From CALJXB01 sp965225935 (GTDB lineage Bacteria > Pseudomonadota > Alphaproteobacteria > Kiloniellales > JAKSDN01), in NCBI GenBank assembly GCA_965225935.1, contig CBDDCC010000015.1, positions 310,001 to 374,000 of the forward strand: a DNA stretch of 64,000 bases, given 5' to 3'. Below the pieces are notes generated by a model that was given only the letters and a program-made list of their open reading frames with translations, did not search any database and was not told the DNA's origin. Shown here piece after piece: positions 26,967 to 35,855 of this stretch (positions within the stretch are counted from its first letter, which is position 1; each line of letters begins with the position of its first letter). A program made the position numbers and the translations under genes.

Positions 26967-27899
26967 CTAGAAAGTTCCTTTTAGAAAGTACTTTTCCCAC
27001 AACACGCCTAATACTGAAAGCATAACAAGAAAAAAGAAAAATGTTAAACCATACCCAACAAAATGTATCAGAAAACGACTTGCTCGGTTAGCATACAGAT
27101 AGTCATAAAAGGTTGGCAACGATACACTCTTCATTGGAGGAAGCGACTCTTCCCTAAGCAGAGTTTTTGCTAGTCGCCCAACATATTTCTTGTAAGCAGT
27201 TTTCTCAAAGCCTGAGTGTACTAAACCGCGAGCATCCCGCACAAACCTGTTGTATAGCTTGAAATCAAATGGGAGCGGAGGGAGGAACTTCAGTTTTTCG
27301 AGAACTGGGTCTCTTTTTGCTAGGAATGCACGAGGAGATTTATTAATCACAAAGTAAAAGTCCTTTGTAAACTTCAATAGCTGGCCGCGAATATCAAGAG
27401 CCGAAGTAAGACTGATAACATCCGCTTCCAGAACAACAATTACTAGCGGCTGCAATTTCGCAAGGTCCAATAAAATGCTATCAATACCTGCTCGAGTATC
27501 AAGTATTACAAAATCAAAATTATGCTCGAATGCCGTTTCTACCAGTCTGTCTATCTTAATTGGTTCCAATTCAGAAAAGTTATCCCAATCAACTGATTTG
27601 TTAAAATCGGTCGACGCAGGAACAATGGCCTGACCCTCACGACTCTCAGCTTCTGTGACAATTGTGTCCGCATCTAGGTTTCCGCTCAAATAGTCCATTA
27701 TGGAGCCACGTGTCTCCTCCCAAGCGTCAGCGGCGCCATACATGAAGGTGATTCCCTTAACTCCAAGATCCATATCCACAAGTAAAACTTTGAAATCTTC
27801 TTGAAGAACTTTACTTAGGCATGATGCGAGAAGTGATTTGCCTACTCCACCTTTTCCACTTGAGATGACTATCACTCTCCTGGATCTTGACTCTATCAC
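26967..27899 (-). CDS. MinD/ParA-type P-loop ATPase with C-terminal membrane anchor
   Basis: 310 residues. Deviant Walker A SSGKGGVGKSLL (about residues 13-24, with the signature Lys16 of MinD/ParA), switch I VDMDLGVKG, switch II/Walker B DFVILDTRAGID, and specificity strand FYFVINKSPRAFLAKRD. After a basic linker (KKYVGRLAKTLLREE) the chain ends with one hydrophobic helix (about residues 280-302, GYGLTFFFFLVMLSVLGVLW) that would anchor it to the inner membrane. The GTG start overlaps the stop codon of the gene upstream (GTGA), indicating translational coupling. AT-rich codon use unlike its neighbours suggests transfer. I do not recognise a specific family. Confidence 0.75.
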   Translation of the reverse strand: MIESRSRRVIVISSGKGGVGKSLLASCLSKVLQEDFKVLLVDMDLGVKGITFMYGAADAWEETRGSIMDYLSGNLDADTIVTEAESREGQAIVPASTDFNKSVDWDNFSELEPIKIDRLVETAFEHNFDFVILDTRAGIDSILLDLAKLQPLVIVVLEADVISLTSALDIRGQLLKFTKDFYFVINKSPRAFLAKRDPVLEKLKFLPPLPFDFKLYNRFVRDARGLVHSGFEKTAYKKYVGRLAKTLLREESLPPMKSVSLPTFYDYLYANRASRFLIHFVGYGLTFFFFLVMLSVLGVLWEKYFLKGTF

Positions 27900-28213
27900 C
27901 GCTCAAACCTCCGCGGGTCAGGAGCTTGCCATTGTTCGCGCGAGAAAATTGAGCCAATGAATGCTAGAAACGCTGATACTGACAGCGGAGCCATGTAGGT
28001 AATAAGACACCAAATTGCAGCATCATCGATCCAGACAAAAAAAGCTGCATATGGTGCTCCTCCCATTCCGGTTATCGCTGTGCTGCCACTGAGGAACTTT
28101 CTTTGAGATGACAAGGTTCCATCATGCCACAAGCGCATAATGTATGCGGCAGCCCATAGGCCCGTCACCAAGCCAACCAAAGATGCTCCAACGATTTGTA
28201 GCCATACATCCAT
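27896..28213 (-). CDS. small polytopic membrane protein, partner of MinD-like ATPase
   Basis: 105 residues with three hydrophobic segments (about 3-25, 53-72 and 76-95) separated by short charged loops (MRLWHDGTLSSQRKFLSG, IFSREQWQAPDPRRFER). The first loop is basic and the tail positively charged, so the N-terminus is likely outside and the C-terminus inside. It is the first gene of a two-gene unit with the ATPase downstream. No domain family recognised. Confidence 0.7.
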   Translation of the reverse strand: MDVWLQIVGASLVGLVTGLWAAAYIMRLWHDGTLSSQRKFLSGSTAITGMGGAPYAAFFVWIDDAAIWCLITYMAPLSVSAFLAFIGSIFSREQWQAPDPRRFER

Positions 28214-28562
28214 TTTCTGACTAGACGACCGGACTCCGGCGGATCAGCCAAATGGGTCAATCAAAGAGGCGCGGAACAAGGAAAACTATTGCATCTAGTG
28301 AATGCAATATAAAGTAGAAACTTCAATTATATGAGGTGCCTCGATTGTGGCAGCAGCAAAGGCCTCAATGTCACGCTGCCACGCATTTGGCGACCAGCAT
28401 GCAGTTTGGAGTTGGCCAATCATATGAGAGCTAGGCGCCTTGCAAATGAATCAAATCCTCCTGCACCTTTAGGCAGTTCAATGTAGGAATATTAAAAGCG
28501 ATCAATGCGCCTTTGCCTCCGAGTGCGACAGTAAGGCTCCGATGCACCTGTGCCTGCCGCGC
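28214..28562. other. AT-rich island upstream region
   Basis: About 350 bases of AT-richer sequence between the island operon and the first DUF922-like gene. It should contain the operon promoter. A plus-strand frame starting near 28320 is too short and without signature to be called. No tRNA or integrase was seen. Confidence 0.35.
28287..28309. repeat. 23-bp inverted repeat upstream of AT-rich operon
   Basis: TATTGCAT and ATGCAATA, perfect 8-base arms with a 7-base centre, 75 bases upstream of the membrane-protein start codon. It could be an operator for a dimeric regulator or an mRNA hairpin. The function is untested. Confidence 0.35.
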
Positions 28563-29435
28563 TCAGGGCGGAGTGATGAACTTGGGCCCGGGGACTTTCC
28601 TGTAGTTGACTGTCCCCCTTTCCATGTCGATGTGCTTGAACCCGGGAGCAAAATAGATGGTCCCGCCGCCGGGCCTGAGAGGAACAGCTCCAGGATACGG
28701 ACGGCCGGATTTCAACTGCCATCGTCTCCAGTCCTTGCACTTGGTCTGCTCTTTCCCGTTATTCTCCGGATGATCGAGAATGTCATTTCTTCGCCCGGCT
28801 TCAGCCCACATCCTGGTCATGACGGAATAGATTGCCGAGCGAATTTCATTGGCCGTGGTCGCCCGGAAATCGGACATGCGGTACACGAACATAGCTTTGC
28901 TGTTCTCTACTACCCTTCGGAGCGCCCGTTTGAATGCAGGCTCGAACTTCTGAAGACTTTCGCGGTAGATTCGCGCGTGTTCTTGCTCGTGCTTGAGTAT
29001 CTCATCGTACTCGCAAGTGCCTTCCGGATAGGCCGAACTGACGGAAAGCACGAACTTCTCGAAACCCATTCGTACCTTTACGTCCGCCAGCGAAACGCAA
29101 TGGCCGCGGCCTTTCGGCTCACGATAGACGAGCCAATCGGAGAAGGTCGGATAGTGAAACTCTTGCTCGGCCAAGCCCATCGGGAAGAACCGCATATGTA
29201 GTGTATTGGTATGATATGGACTGATGACCTCCCGAAGCTGCCATGAATCGCGGTCGTGACGGATTTCGACTTCGCCCAGGAGCAGTTCCAGACTTACTTT
29301 ACCCGGTCCTTTGGGCTGCCCGCAGGTCGCGCCCAAAGCGGCTTCCAGCGGCAGTAACAGGGCAAATGCAGCCGCGAGGAGTGCCAGCGTCGCAAACCGC
29401 GGTATGGGGCGCGGCAATGGGTGACGGGTCCTCAT
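28563..29435 (-). CDS. secreted HExxH zinc-protease-like protein (DUF922-like), second copy
   Basis: 290 residues. Signal peptide at residues 8-38 (ATLALLAAAFALLLPLEAAL). The domain shows EYDEILKHEQEHARIYRESL, where HEQEH supplies a potential zinc-binding HExxH followed by a helix; a cysteine pair (GTCEYDE, earlier HCVSL) may be oxidised. The C-terminal extension (YPGAVPLRPGGG, KHIDMERG) is absent from the neighbour. GC content is lower than in the paralogue upstream. Its ATG lies 7 bases downstream of the paralogue's stop, with a GAGGGGCGG ribosome site. Confidence 0.65.
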   Translation of the reverse strand: MRTRHPLPRPIPRFATLALLAAAFALLLPLEAALGATCGQPKGPGKVSLELLLGEVEIRHDRDSWQLREVISPYHTNTLHMRFFPMGLAEQEFHYPTFSDWLVYREPKGRGHCVSLADVKVRMGFEKFVLSVSSAYPEGTCEYDEILKHEQEHARIYRESLQKFEPAFKRALRRVVENSKAMFVYRMSDFRATTANEIRSAIYSVMTRMWAEAGRRNDILDHPENNGKEQTKCKDWRRWQLKSGRPYPGAVPLRPGGGTIYFAPGFKHIDMERGTVNYRKVPGPKFITPP

Positions 29436-29442
29436 CCGCCCC

Positions 29443-30375
29443 TCAGTCGAAGAAGGTGTTGGAGCCGCTGATGATCTTGAAGCCGGGCGATCCCTGGAGG
29501 GCGCCGTCCGATTGGGGTTCTTCGCTGCCGACGAACTCCTCCTCGGTCTCCGCCGGTGCCTCGTCGGCGGCGGCCCAATCCGCTGCGCTGCGCCAGTTGT
29601 CGCACTGGGCCCAGACCCGGCGGTAGCTCTCCCGGGTGTCGATCTTGCCGTTTCTGTACCTGCGCTCGGCGGTCATCTTGGTGAGCACCGGCTGCAGCTG
29701 CCGCTCGAACTCCACCAGGTAGGCCGACCTGGCCTCGCCCTTGCGGTGGACGAAGATCGTCTTCTTGGACCTCAGCACCCCCTGGATCGCGTCCCGCAGC
29801 TTGCCCTCGTATCTCTCCAGGACATCGGAATGGATGGCGACGTGCTCCTTCTCGTGGGCCAGGATGGCCTCGTACTCGCAGGAGCCTTTCGGGTACTCGC
29901 TGCCGACGAAGACCGTCATCTCGTGATACTCGACGGTCACGATCACCTCGGCCAGCGCGGCACAGTGGCCCACGCCCTGGGCCTTGCTGGTGTAGAAGCG
30001 GGTCTCGTAGCCGACCGAGAGGCCCGAGCTGGTGAGGCCGCCTGACTGGTGCCAGGGACCGGAGACGTAGCCCTGGCCCTTGTTCACGATGTCCTGGATG
30101 CCGCCCGTGTCGAGATCGTGCCGGTAGGTCACCTCGACCGGCTTCATCACCAGGGTCGCCTTGGCCGGCGTCTTGGGCGCCTTGCAGGCCGAGGCCAGGG
30201 CGGCACCGGCCGGCAGGGCCGCCGTCAGGAGGGCCGCCGCCGCGGCCAGGACCGCGGTGCCGAGGCATTTGTTTCCGAAACTCTGCAACGCCTTCCTGGC
30301 CTCGCCGGCCCGGCGCCGTCCGCATAGTTCCCCTGTCCCGAGCGGCCAGAGGCAGCTTGGCAAAACCTTTCTCAT
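29443..30375 (-). CDS. secreted HExxH zinc-protease-like protein (DUF922-like), first copy
   Basis: 310 residues as read from the ATG at 30375, though the signal peptide (KCLGTAVLAAAAALLTAALPA) lies about 45 residues in, so a later TTG start may be the true one. The shared core is YPKGSCEYEAILAHEKEHVAIHSDVL, with HEKEH as putative HExxH. Conserved with the downstream copy are the preceding aromatic-rich strands and the helices after the motif. Acidic, EETEEEF-rich C-terminus. The pair is a tandem duplication with divergence; substrates are unknown. Confidence 0.65.
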   Translation of the reverse strand: MRKVLPSCLWPLGTGELCGRRRAGEARKALQSFGNKCLGTAVLAAAAALLTAALPAGAALASACKAPKTPAKATLVMKPVEVTYRHDLDTGGIQDIVNKGQGYVSGPWHQSGGLTSSGLSVGYETRFYTSKAQGVGHCAALAEVIVTVEYHEMTVFVGSEYPKGSCEYEAILAHEKEHVAIHSDVLERYEGKLRDAIQGVLRSKKTIFVHRKGEARSAYLVEFERQLQPVLTKMTAERRYRNGKIDTRESYRRVWAQCDNWRSAADWAAADEAPAETEEEFVGSEEPQSDGALQGSPGFKIISGSNTFFD

Positions 30376-30573
30376 GGCATTCGCGCCAGGGGCCGGCCGA
30401 GCAAGTCCCTACCCGAATTGACGCTCCGGCCCTCGAAATCGGCTCCCCGTGAAATATCGACCGAGCAATGATTCAGTATAACCCGGCGGCTCAACCGGTG
30501 GTATTAAATTTACCCGATCCGCTCCTTTAGGTGCTCATGCTCCCGGTGCCACCGGCCTCGGCTGTTCATATCC
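30376..30573. other. intergenic region before K+/H+ antiporter gene
   Basis: About 200 bases, AT-rich between 30440 and 30530. It probably holds the promoter of the DUF922-like pair on the minus strand and the transcript end of the antiporter gene. No other feature recognised. Confidence 0.3.
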
Positions 30574-32199
30574 TCAATTCTCCATGATCGAACCGGCGAG
30601 GCGCTGACCCGTCGCCACCAGCTCGGGGATGACGATATCGGCGCCGGCTTTGGTCAGCTCGAGGGCGTGCTTGTCGTCGTGGGCCCGTGCGTAGATCTTC
30701 AGATCGGTGAAGATGTAGCGCACCATGGCGACCGTGCGCAGGGCCACCTGGGGATCGTCCACCGCCACCACCAGGGCCCGGGCCCGCTCGACGTGGACCG
30801 CCTCCAGGATCTCCGGGCGGGTGGCGTCGCCGTAATAGACCGGCAGGCCGCCGGTCCGGGCCTGGGTGACCCGGTGCGGGTCGAGGTCGACGGCGATGAA
30901 GTCCGTGCCCTCGGAACGCAGCTGGGAGGCCACCGCCGCTCCTACGCGCCCGTAGCCCGCGATCACCACGTGGTCCTTCAGGCCCTCGGCCTGGTCGGGC
31001 ATGGTCTCCAGCGCGGCCACCGTGCGGCGCTCGACCCGGCGCTCAAGCTGCTTTCCCAGGATGGCGAGGAAGGGCGTCGCCATCATGGTGAGCGCCACGA
31101 CGACCACCAGGATCTGCGCGTCCTCGGCCAGCACCACCCCGGCGCCCAGGGCCGCGCCCAGCAACACGAAGGCGAACTCGCCGCCCTGGGAGAGCAGGAC
31201 GCCCAGGTTCACCGACTGGGCCGCGCGCAGCCCCGCCGCGAGGCCCAGGCCCGCCAGCAGAACGGCCTTGAGCAGCACCAGGCCGACGGCCAGGACGATC
31301 ACCAGGCCCAGCTTCTCGAACGTCAGGCCCACGTCCAGGGTCATGCCCACCGACATGAAGAAGAGGCCCAGCAGCAGGCCGCGGAAGGGCTGGATGTCGG
31401 CGGCCACCTGGTGGCGGTAGTGGGTCTCGGCCAGCAGCATGCCGGCGAGGAAGGCGCCGAAGGCCATGGAGAGCCCGGCCATCGCCGTCATCAAGCCGCT
31501 GGCGAGCACCACCAGCAGGGAAAGGGCGATGAAGACGTCCGGGTCGCGGACGATCGCCACCTGCTGGAACAGGTGGCGCAGCACGATGCGCCCGATGCCG
31601 AGGATCGCCATGACCGCCACCGCGGCCTTCAGGAGGGCGCCGCCGACCGCCAGGCCGAGCGCCTCGCCGCCGTCGCCGAGCGCCAGCGCCAGCACCAGGA
31701 AGGGGCCCACCATCATGTCCTGGACCAGCAGGACGGCGAAGCAGGCCCGGCCGACCTGGCTGGTCAGCTCGCCCCGGTCCACCAGGATGCGCAGCACGAT
31801 GGCGGTGGAGGAGAGCGCCAGGGCGCCGCCGATCACCGCAGCCGACAGGGTCGAGACACCCATGAGGACCGCGACCCCGAAGATGGCCAGTCCCGTCAGG
31901 AAGATCTGGGCCGCGCCCAGCACGAAGATGCGCGTCTGCATGACCCGGATGCGCTCGAACGGCAGCTCCAGGCCGACGGCGAACAGCAGGAAGACGACGC
32001 CGAGCTCGCCCAGGGCCTGAACCGTCTCGAGGTTCGTCACCAGGGCCAAGCCGCTCGGCCCGATGACGGCGCCGGCCACCAGATAGCCCAGCACCGCCCC
32101 CAGCCGGAAGCGCCGGAAGAGTGAGACGAAGAGGACCGCCGCGAACAGCACGACGATCACTTCGAGCAGAAAGCCGCCTGTCTCGGCGTGCTCAGGCAT
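30574..32199 (-). CDS. monovalent cation:proton antiporter-2 with TrkA-N domain (KefB-like)
   Basis: 541 residues from the ATG at 32199. Twelve to thirteen hydrophobic helices (about residues 10-390) of the CPA2 family, with LGYLVAGAVIGPSGLAL and the DLV-type region SSTAIVLRIL; a cytoplasmic RCK/TrkA-N domain follows (DHVVIAGYGRVGAAVASQL, NAD-binding GxGxxG) and IYARAHDDKHALELTKAGAD. It exchanges K+ (or Na+) for H+ and is probably gated by nucleotide or glutathione adducts. The frame extends upstream of the ATG, overlapping the trmFO control region, without good start. Confidence 0.92.
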   Translation of the reverse strand: MPEHAETGGFLLEVIVVLFAAVLFVSLFRRFRLGAVLGYLVAGAVIGPSGLALVTNLETVQALGELGVVFLLFAVGLELPFERIRVMQTRIFVLGAAQIFLTGLAIFGVAVLMGVSTLSAAVIGGALALSSTAIVLRILVDRGELTSQVGRACFAVLLVQDMMVGPFLVLALALGDGGEALGLAVGGALLKAAVAVMAILGIGRIVLRHLFQQVAIVRDPDVFIALSLLVVLASGLMTAMAGLSMAFGAFLAGMLLAETHYRHQVAADIQPFRGLLLGLFFMSVGMTLDVGLTFEKLGLVIVLAVGLVLLKAVLLAGLGLAAGLRAAQSVNLGVLLSQGGEFAFVLLGAALGAGVVLAEDAQILVVVVALTMMATPFLAILGKQLERRVERRTVAALETMPDQAEGLKDHVVIAGYGRVGAAVASQLRSEGTDFIAVDLDPHRVTQARTGGLPVYYGDATRPEILEAVHVERARALVVAVDDPQVALRTVAMVRYIFTDLKIYARAHDDKHALELTKAGADIVIPELVATGQRLAGSIMEN

Positions 32200-32397
32200 C
32201 CCCGGCCCGGTCCCTCGGCGGACGAGACCGTCCGCATCTTGCGATACACCCCAAGCCGCATTCCTTGTAACCCGCGCCGTAGGCCGCTTCCAGCCCCCCT
32301 CGCCGATTCTGCCCACAGGATCGCCCGGCCGAACGCGGTGGACCGGCGCCTGCGCTCGACCCGTGAACCCCGGCCGCTCCGGGGCTATAGTCCGGCC

Positions 32398-33768
32398 ATG
32401 ACGGACGCACGGACCGAGCCCATCCACGTGGTCGGCGGCGGCCTCGCGGGCAGCGAGGCGGCCTGGCAGATCGCCCGCGCCGGTTTGCCCGTGGTGCTGC
32501 ACGAGATGCGGCCCACGCGCGCAACGGCGGCCCACAAGACCGGCGGCCTGGCGGAGCTGGTCTGCTCCAACTCCTTCCGCTCCGACGACGCCGAGCAGAA
32601 TGCCGTCGGCCTGCTGCATGAGGAGATGCGCCGGCTCGGCTCCCTGGTGCTCGCGGCCGGCGACCGGCACCGGGTGCCGGCGGGCAGCGCGCTCGCCGTC
32701 GACCGGGACGGCTTCTCCGACGCCGTGACGGCGAAGCTCGAGGCCGAGCCCCTGGTCGAGATCCGCCGCGAGGAGATCGCCGGGGCGCCTCCCGGAGACT
32801 GGGACCAGGTCATCTTGGCCACCGGTCCCCTCACCTCGCCGGCGCTCACCGAGGCCATCCTGGCGCTGACCGGCGAGACGCAACTCGCCTTCTTCGACGC
32901 CATAGCGCCCATCGTCCACAAGGACTCGATCGACTTCTCGGTCGCCTGGTTCCAGTCCCGCTACGACAAGGGCGAAGGGGCCGACTACATCAACTGCCCC
33001 CTCGACCGGGAGCAGTACGCCGCCTTCCTGGAGGCCCTGCTGGCGAGCGAGCAAACCGAATTCCACGACTGGGAGAGGAAGACGCCCTACTTCGAAGGCT
33101 GCCTGCCGATCGAGGTCATGGCCGCGCGCGGGCCGGATACCCTGCGCTTCGGGCCCATGAAGCCGGTCGGCCTGGCCGACCCGCGCAGCGGCCGTCCGCC
33201 CCATGCGGTAGTGCAGCTACGCCAGGACAACGCACTCGGCAGCCTCTACAACATGGTGGGCTTTCAGACCAAGCTGAAGCACGGCGCGCAGGTTCAGGTG
33301 TTCCGTATGATCCCCGGACTGGAGCGGGCCGAGTTCGCCCGCCTCGGCGGCATCCACCGCAACACCTTCATCCACTCGCCGCGCCTCCTGGACGGAGAAC
33401 TGCGACTCAAGGCGGAGCCGCGGCTGCGCTTCGCCGGCCAGATCACCGGCGTCGAGGGCTACGTGGAGAGCGCCGCCATCGGCTTGCTGGCCGGGCGCTT
33501 CGCCGCCGCCGAGCGGCTCGGGCGGAGCCTCGCCCCGCCGCCGCCCACCACCGCCCACGGCGCCCTGCTCGCCCACATCACCGGCGGCGCCGAGGCCGAA
33601 ACCTTCCAGCCCATGAACGTGAACTTCGGCCTCTTCCCGCCCCTGCCCGCGGGAACCGGCGGCAAGCGGCGCCTGGCAAAACGCGAACGTCGGCCGGCGC
33701 TGGCCGCCCGGGCGCTCGCCGACCTGGCCGCCTGGGACGGCGCGAGCGGCCTGGCGGCGGCCGAGTAG
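32398..33768 (+). CDS. trmFO: methylenetetrahydrofolate-tRNA-(uracil-5-)-methyltransferase
   Basis: 456 residues. FAD-binding HVVGGGLAGSEAAWQIA (about 9-25) starts the GidA-like fold, with HEMRP, ELVCSNSFRSD and INCPLDREQY characteristic for TrmFO. It makes 5-methyluridine at tRNA position 54 using methylene-THF and FAD. TrmFO is less common in proteobacteria than SAM-dependent TrmA but normal in alphaproteobacteria. ATG at 32398 is the family start. Convergent with nadR-like gene 8 bases away. Confidence 0.95.
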   Translation: MTDARTEPIHVVGGGLAGSEAAWQIARAGLPVVLHEMRPTRATAAHKTGGLAELVCSNSFRSDDAEQNAVGLLHEEMRRLGSLVLAAGDRHRVPAGSALAVDRDGFSDAVTAKLEAEPLVEIRREEIAGAPPGDWDQVILATGPLTSPALTEAILALTGETQLAFFDAIAPIVHKDSIDFSVAWFQSRYDKGEGADYINCPLDREQYAAFLEALLASEQTEFHDWERKTPYFEGCLPIEVMAARGPDTLRFGPMKPVGLADPRSGRPPHAVVQLRQDNALGSLYNMVGFQTKLKHGAQVQVFRMIPGLERAEFARLGGIHRNTFIHSPRLLDGELRLKAEPRLRFAGQITGVEGYVESAAIGLLAGRFAAAERLGRSLAPPPPTTAHGALLAHITGGAEAETFQPMNVNFGLFPPLPAGTGGKRRLAKRERRPALAARALADLAAWDGASGLAAAE

Positions 33769-33775
33769 GACGGTC

Positions 33776-34774
33776 TCAGGGCGACTCCCGCAATAGTGCG
33801 TCGACCGCTTCGCAGGCGGCCTCGAATCGCGTCTCCCAGTCCCCGGAGAGCCGCAGATAAGGCCGTCCCAGGCGCTCCAGGGTCTCCTGGCAGAGAGCGA
33901 AGAAGCGCCCGCGCCGCCCGGTGTCGGGGAAGTAGCGCTGGCCGTCGTCCACCCAGGGTGCGTCCACGTCGGTGAGCAGGGTGAGGTCGTAGCGCGCCGC
34001 CGCGCCGGCCTCGTCGATCCAGGCCGGACACTCATCGAACAGCATGCGGCTCCAGAGGCTGGTCAGCAGCACGTCGGTATCGCAGACGAGCAGCTTGCGC
34101 GCGCGCTCGGCGAGCGCCCGCTCGGAGGCCATCTGGCCGCGGGCGATCAGCGCAATGTCCGCGGGCGCGCAGGCCCCGCCCCTGGGATCCAGGTGCCCCC
34201 GGGCGAACTCCGGCACATGGCAGGTGCCGTAGCGCTCCGCGAGGCGTTCGGCCAAGACCGACTTGCCGGTCGATTCCGGCCCGAACAGGCAGATCCGCTT
34301 CAGGAAGTGGGGCCGCGCGGGCGGCGCGATCCAGTCCCAGTGGGCGAGCGGCGCACGGCGGATCTCGCGGCCGCTGACGGGGACGACACGCCGCCCCGGA
34401 TCGACCGCCACGTGGACCGCGCCCATGACTTCGGCCACCCGCTCGCCGTAGGCCTCCGAGGAGAAGAAGACATCGAAGCCCCGTGGCGCCTCGCGCCGCA
34501 GCAGGGCGCGCCAGACGGGCCAGAAGTCGGGGTGCTCCTCCGGCGCCTGGGGCACCTCGTCGTCCACGTGGACGACACGGCAGTCGGGAAACCAGCGCCG
34601 CATCCAGTCGTAGCGCAGGGCGCCGGGAATAGGCTCGCGCTCGACGGAGCAGACCAGGACGGTCAGCTCCGCCACATAGGCGCGGGCGAACTCGATCAAA
34701 TAGCGGTGGCCGAGGTGGGGCGGCAGGAACTTGCCGAGCACCAGGCCCCGGCGCGGCCGGCGATCCAGACTCAT
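33776..34774 (-). CDS. nadR: NadR-like bifunctional NMN adenylyltransferase / ribosylnicotinamide kinase
   Basis: 332 residues. N-terminal nucleotidyltransferase: GLVLGKFLPPHLGHRYLIEF (His20/His23 of HxGH) with ISxxxR-like SGREIRRAP; C-terminal kinase domain: LFGPESTGKSVLAERL (Walker A, about 160-175) and LLVCDTDVLLTSLWS. It lacks the N-terminal HTH regulator of enterobacterial NadR, so it is a pure enzyme of NAD salvage from ribosylnicotinamide. Start ATG 34774. The gap to the gene upstream is 4 bases, so they are co-transcribed. Confidence 0.9.
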   Translation of the reverse strand: MSLDRRPRRGLVLGKFLPPHLGHRYLIEFARAYVAELTVLVCSVEREPIPGALRYDWMRRWFPDCRVVHVDDEVPQAPEEHPDFWPVWRALLRREAPRGFDVFFSSEAYGERVAEVMGAVHVAVDPGRRVVPVSGREIRRAPLAHWDWIAPPARPHFLKRICLFGPESTGKSVLAERLAERYGTCHVPEFARGHLDPRGGACAPADIALIARGQMASERALAERARKLLVCDTDVLLTSLWSRMLFDECPAWIDEAGAAARYDLTLLTDVDAPWVDDGQRYFPDTGRRGRFFALCQETLERLGRPYLRLSGDWETRFEAACEAVDALLRESP

Positions 34775-34778
34775 GACG

Positions 34779-35630
34779 CTAGTACCTCCGCCGCAACGAC
34801 GCCCAGAGCAGCCGCCACGGCGCGCCCGTCGCAGGCGCCTGGACCCGCGGATCGAAGGGATCGAAGCCGGCGCGCTCCAGCTCGTCCAGGTAGCGATCCG
34901 CCAGGGGCGCGAACAGCAGCACGGGCTTGGCGGCCCTGGGCAGCTCTCGCTGGCGGACTCGCGCCGCCCGCAGGCGCGCCCGCGCCCGCCCGGCAACCTG
35001 CTCGACGACCTGGGCGAGCGCCGGCGAGCTTCCCAGCTCGAACAACGCCTGCTCCGCCAGGCCGGCCTCGACCGTCAGCTCCGCCGGCAGGTAGAGACGC
35101 TTCTGGCGGGCATGGAAGGGCACCGCCCGGGCGAGGCCGGTGAGCGCCCAGGCGACGCCCAGGTGGCCGACCGCCTCTGCGGCCGGGCCTTCCTCGGCCG
35201 GGGCGCCCAGCACTTCCAGCGCCAGGCGCAAAAGGCCCGCCGAGGTGGCGTCGGCATAGGCCTCGAGGGCGTCGAGGCCGGCAGGCGCCACCCCGTCCAG
35301 GTCGGCCTCGCGGGCGTCGATCAGGCGCTCGAAGTGGCCCCGGCTAAGGTTCCTCCGCGCGACGGCGGCGGCCAGCGGGTCGACCACGGCATGGGCTCGG
35401 GCCCGGCCCTCGTAGATCTCGGCGATCGCCTCCCGCCACCATTGCAGGCGCATGCGGCCAATCAGGGACTCGCTCACCACCTCCGCGGTCCTCGCCACCT
35501 CCAGGTTGAAGGCATAGAGGGCGAAGAGCTCCTCGCGCCGCCCGGCGGGCGCGAAGAGCGCGGTCAGATAGCGGTCCCTATCCTGGCGGCGGACCTGTTC
35601 GGCGCAGTAGCTGAGGCGGGCCTGGCTCAT
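34779..35630 (-). CDS. squalene/phytoene-synthase-fold protein, NDUFAF6-like (putative complex I assembly factor)
   Basis: 283 residues with the isoprenyl synthase fold, but the first catalytic Asp-rich motif is lost: the region reads FNLEVARTAEVVSES, followed by IGRMRLQWWREAI. This segment and its spacing match mitochondrial NDUFAF6 (C8orf38), a catalytically dead homologue needed for complex I assembly, rather than HpnC/HpnD or CrtB. Second-motif region ALTGLARAVPFHARQKRLYLPAEL is also degenerate in Asp. Cytoplasmic and probably membrane-associated. Located close to the SecDF and Mth938 genes as in other alphaproteobacteria. Confidence 0.8.
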   Translation of the reverse strand: MSQARLSYCAEQVRRQDRDRYLTALFAPAGRREELFALYAFNLEVARTAEVVSESLIGRMRLQWWREAIAEIYEGRARAHAVVDPLAAAVARRNLSRGHFERLIDAREADLDGVAPAGLDALEAYADATSAGLLRLALEVLGAPAEEGPAAEAVGHLGVAWALTGLARAVPFHARQKRLYLPAELTVEAGLAEQALFELGSSPALAQVVEQVAGRARARLRAARVRQRELPRAAKPVLLFAPLADRYLDELERAGFDPFDPRVQAPATGAPWRLLWASLRRRY

Positions 35631-35855
35631 CCCTGTTTCGGACTATAGAGCGCCCCGGCGGGGCGGCAAACGCGGGGGGCAAGCGCTTGGCAAGACAGCC
35701 CTTTGGCCCTATGGTCCCCGAAAGCGGACAGCGGCCGGAGTCGGGCCGCGAGTGGAGTTCGCGGGCGGTCCCCGTCGGATTGGGGGCGGCCGTAGCGCGA
35801 GGAATCCCGGCAAGGGCGCGCGAGTGATGTCAACGAGTTCGTAGGGGGCACCAAG

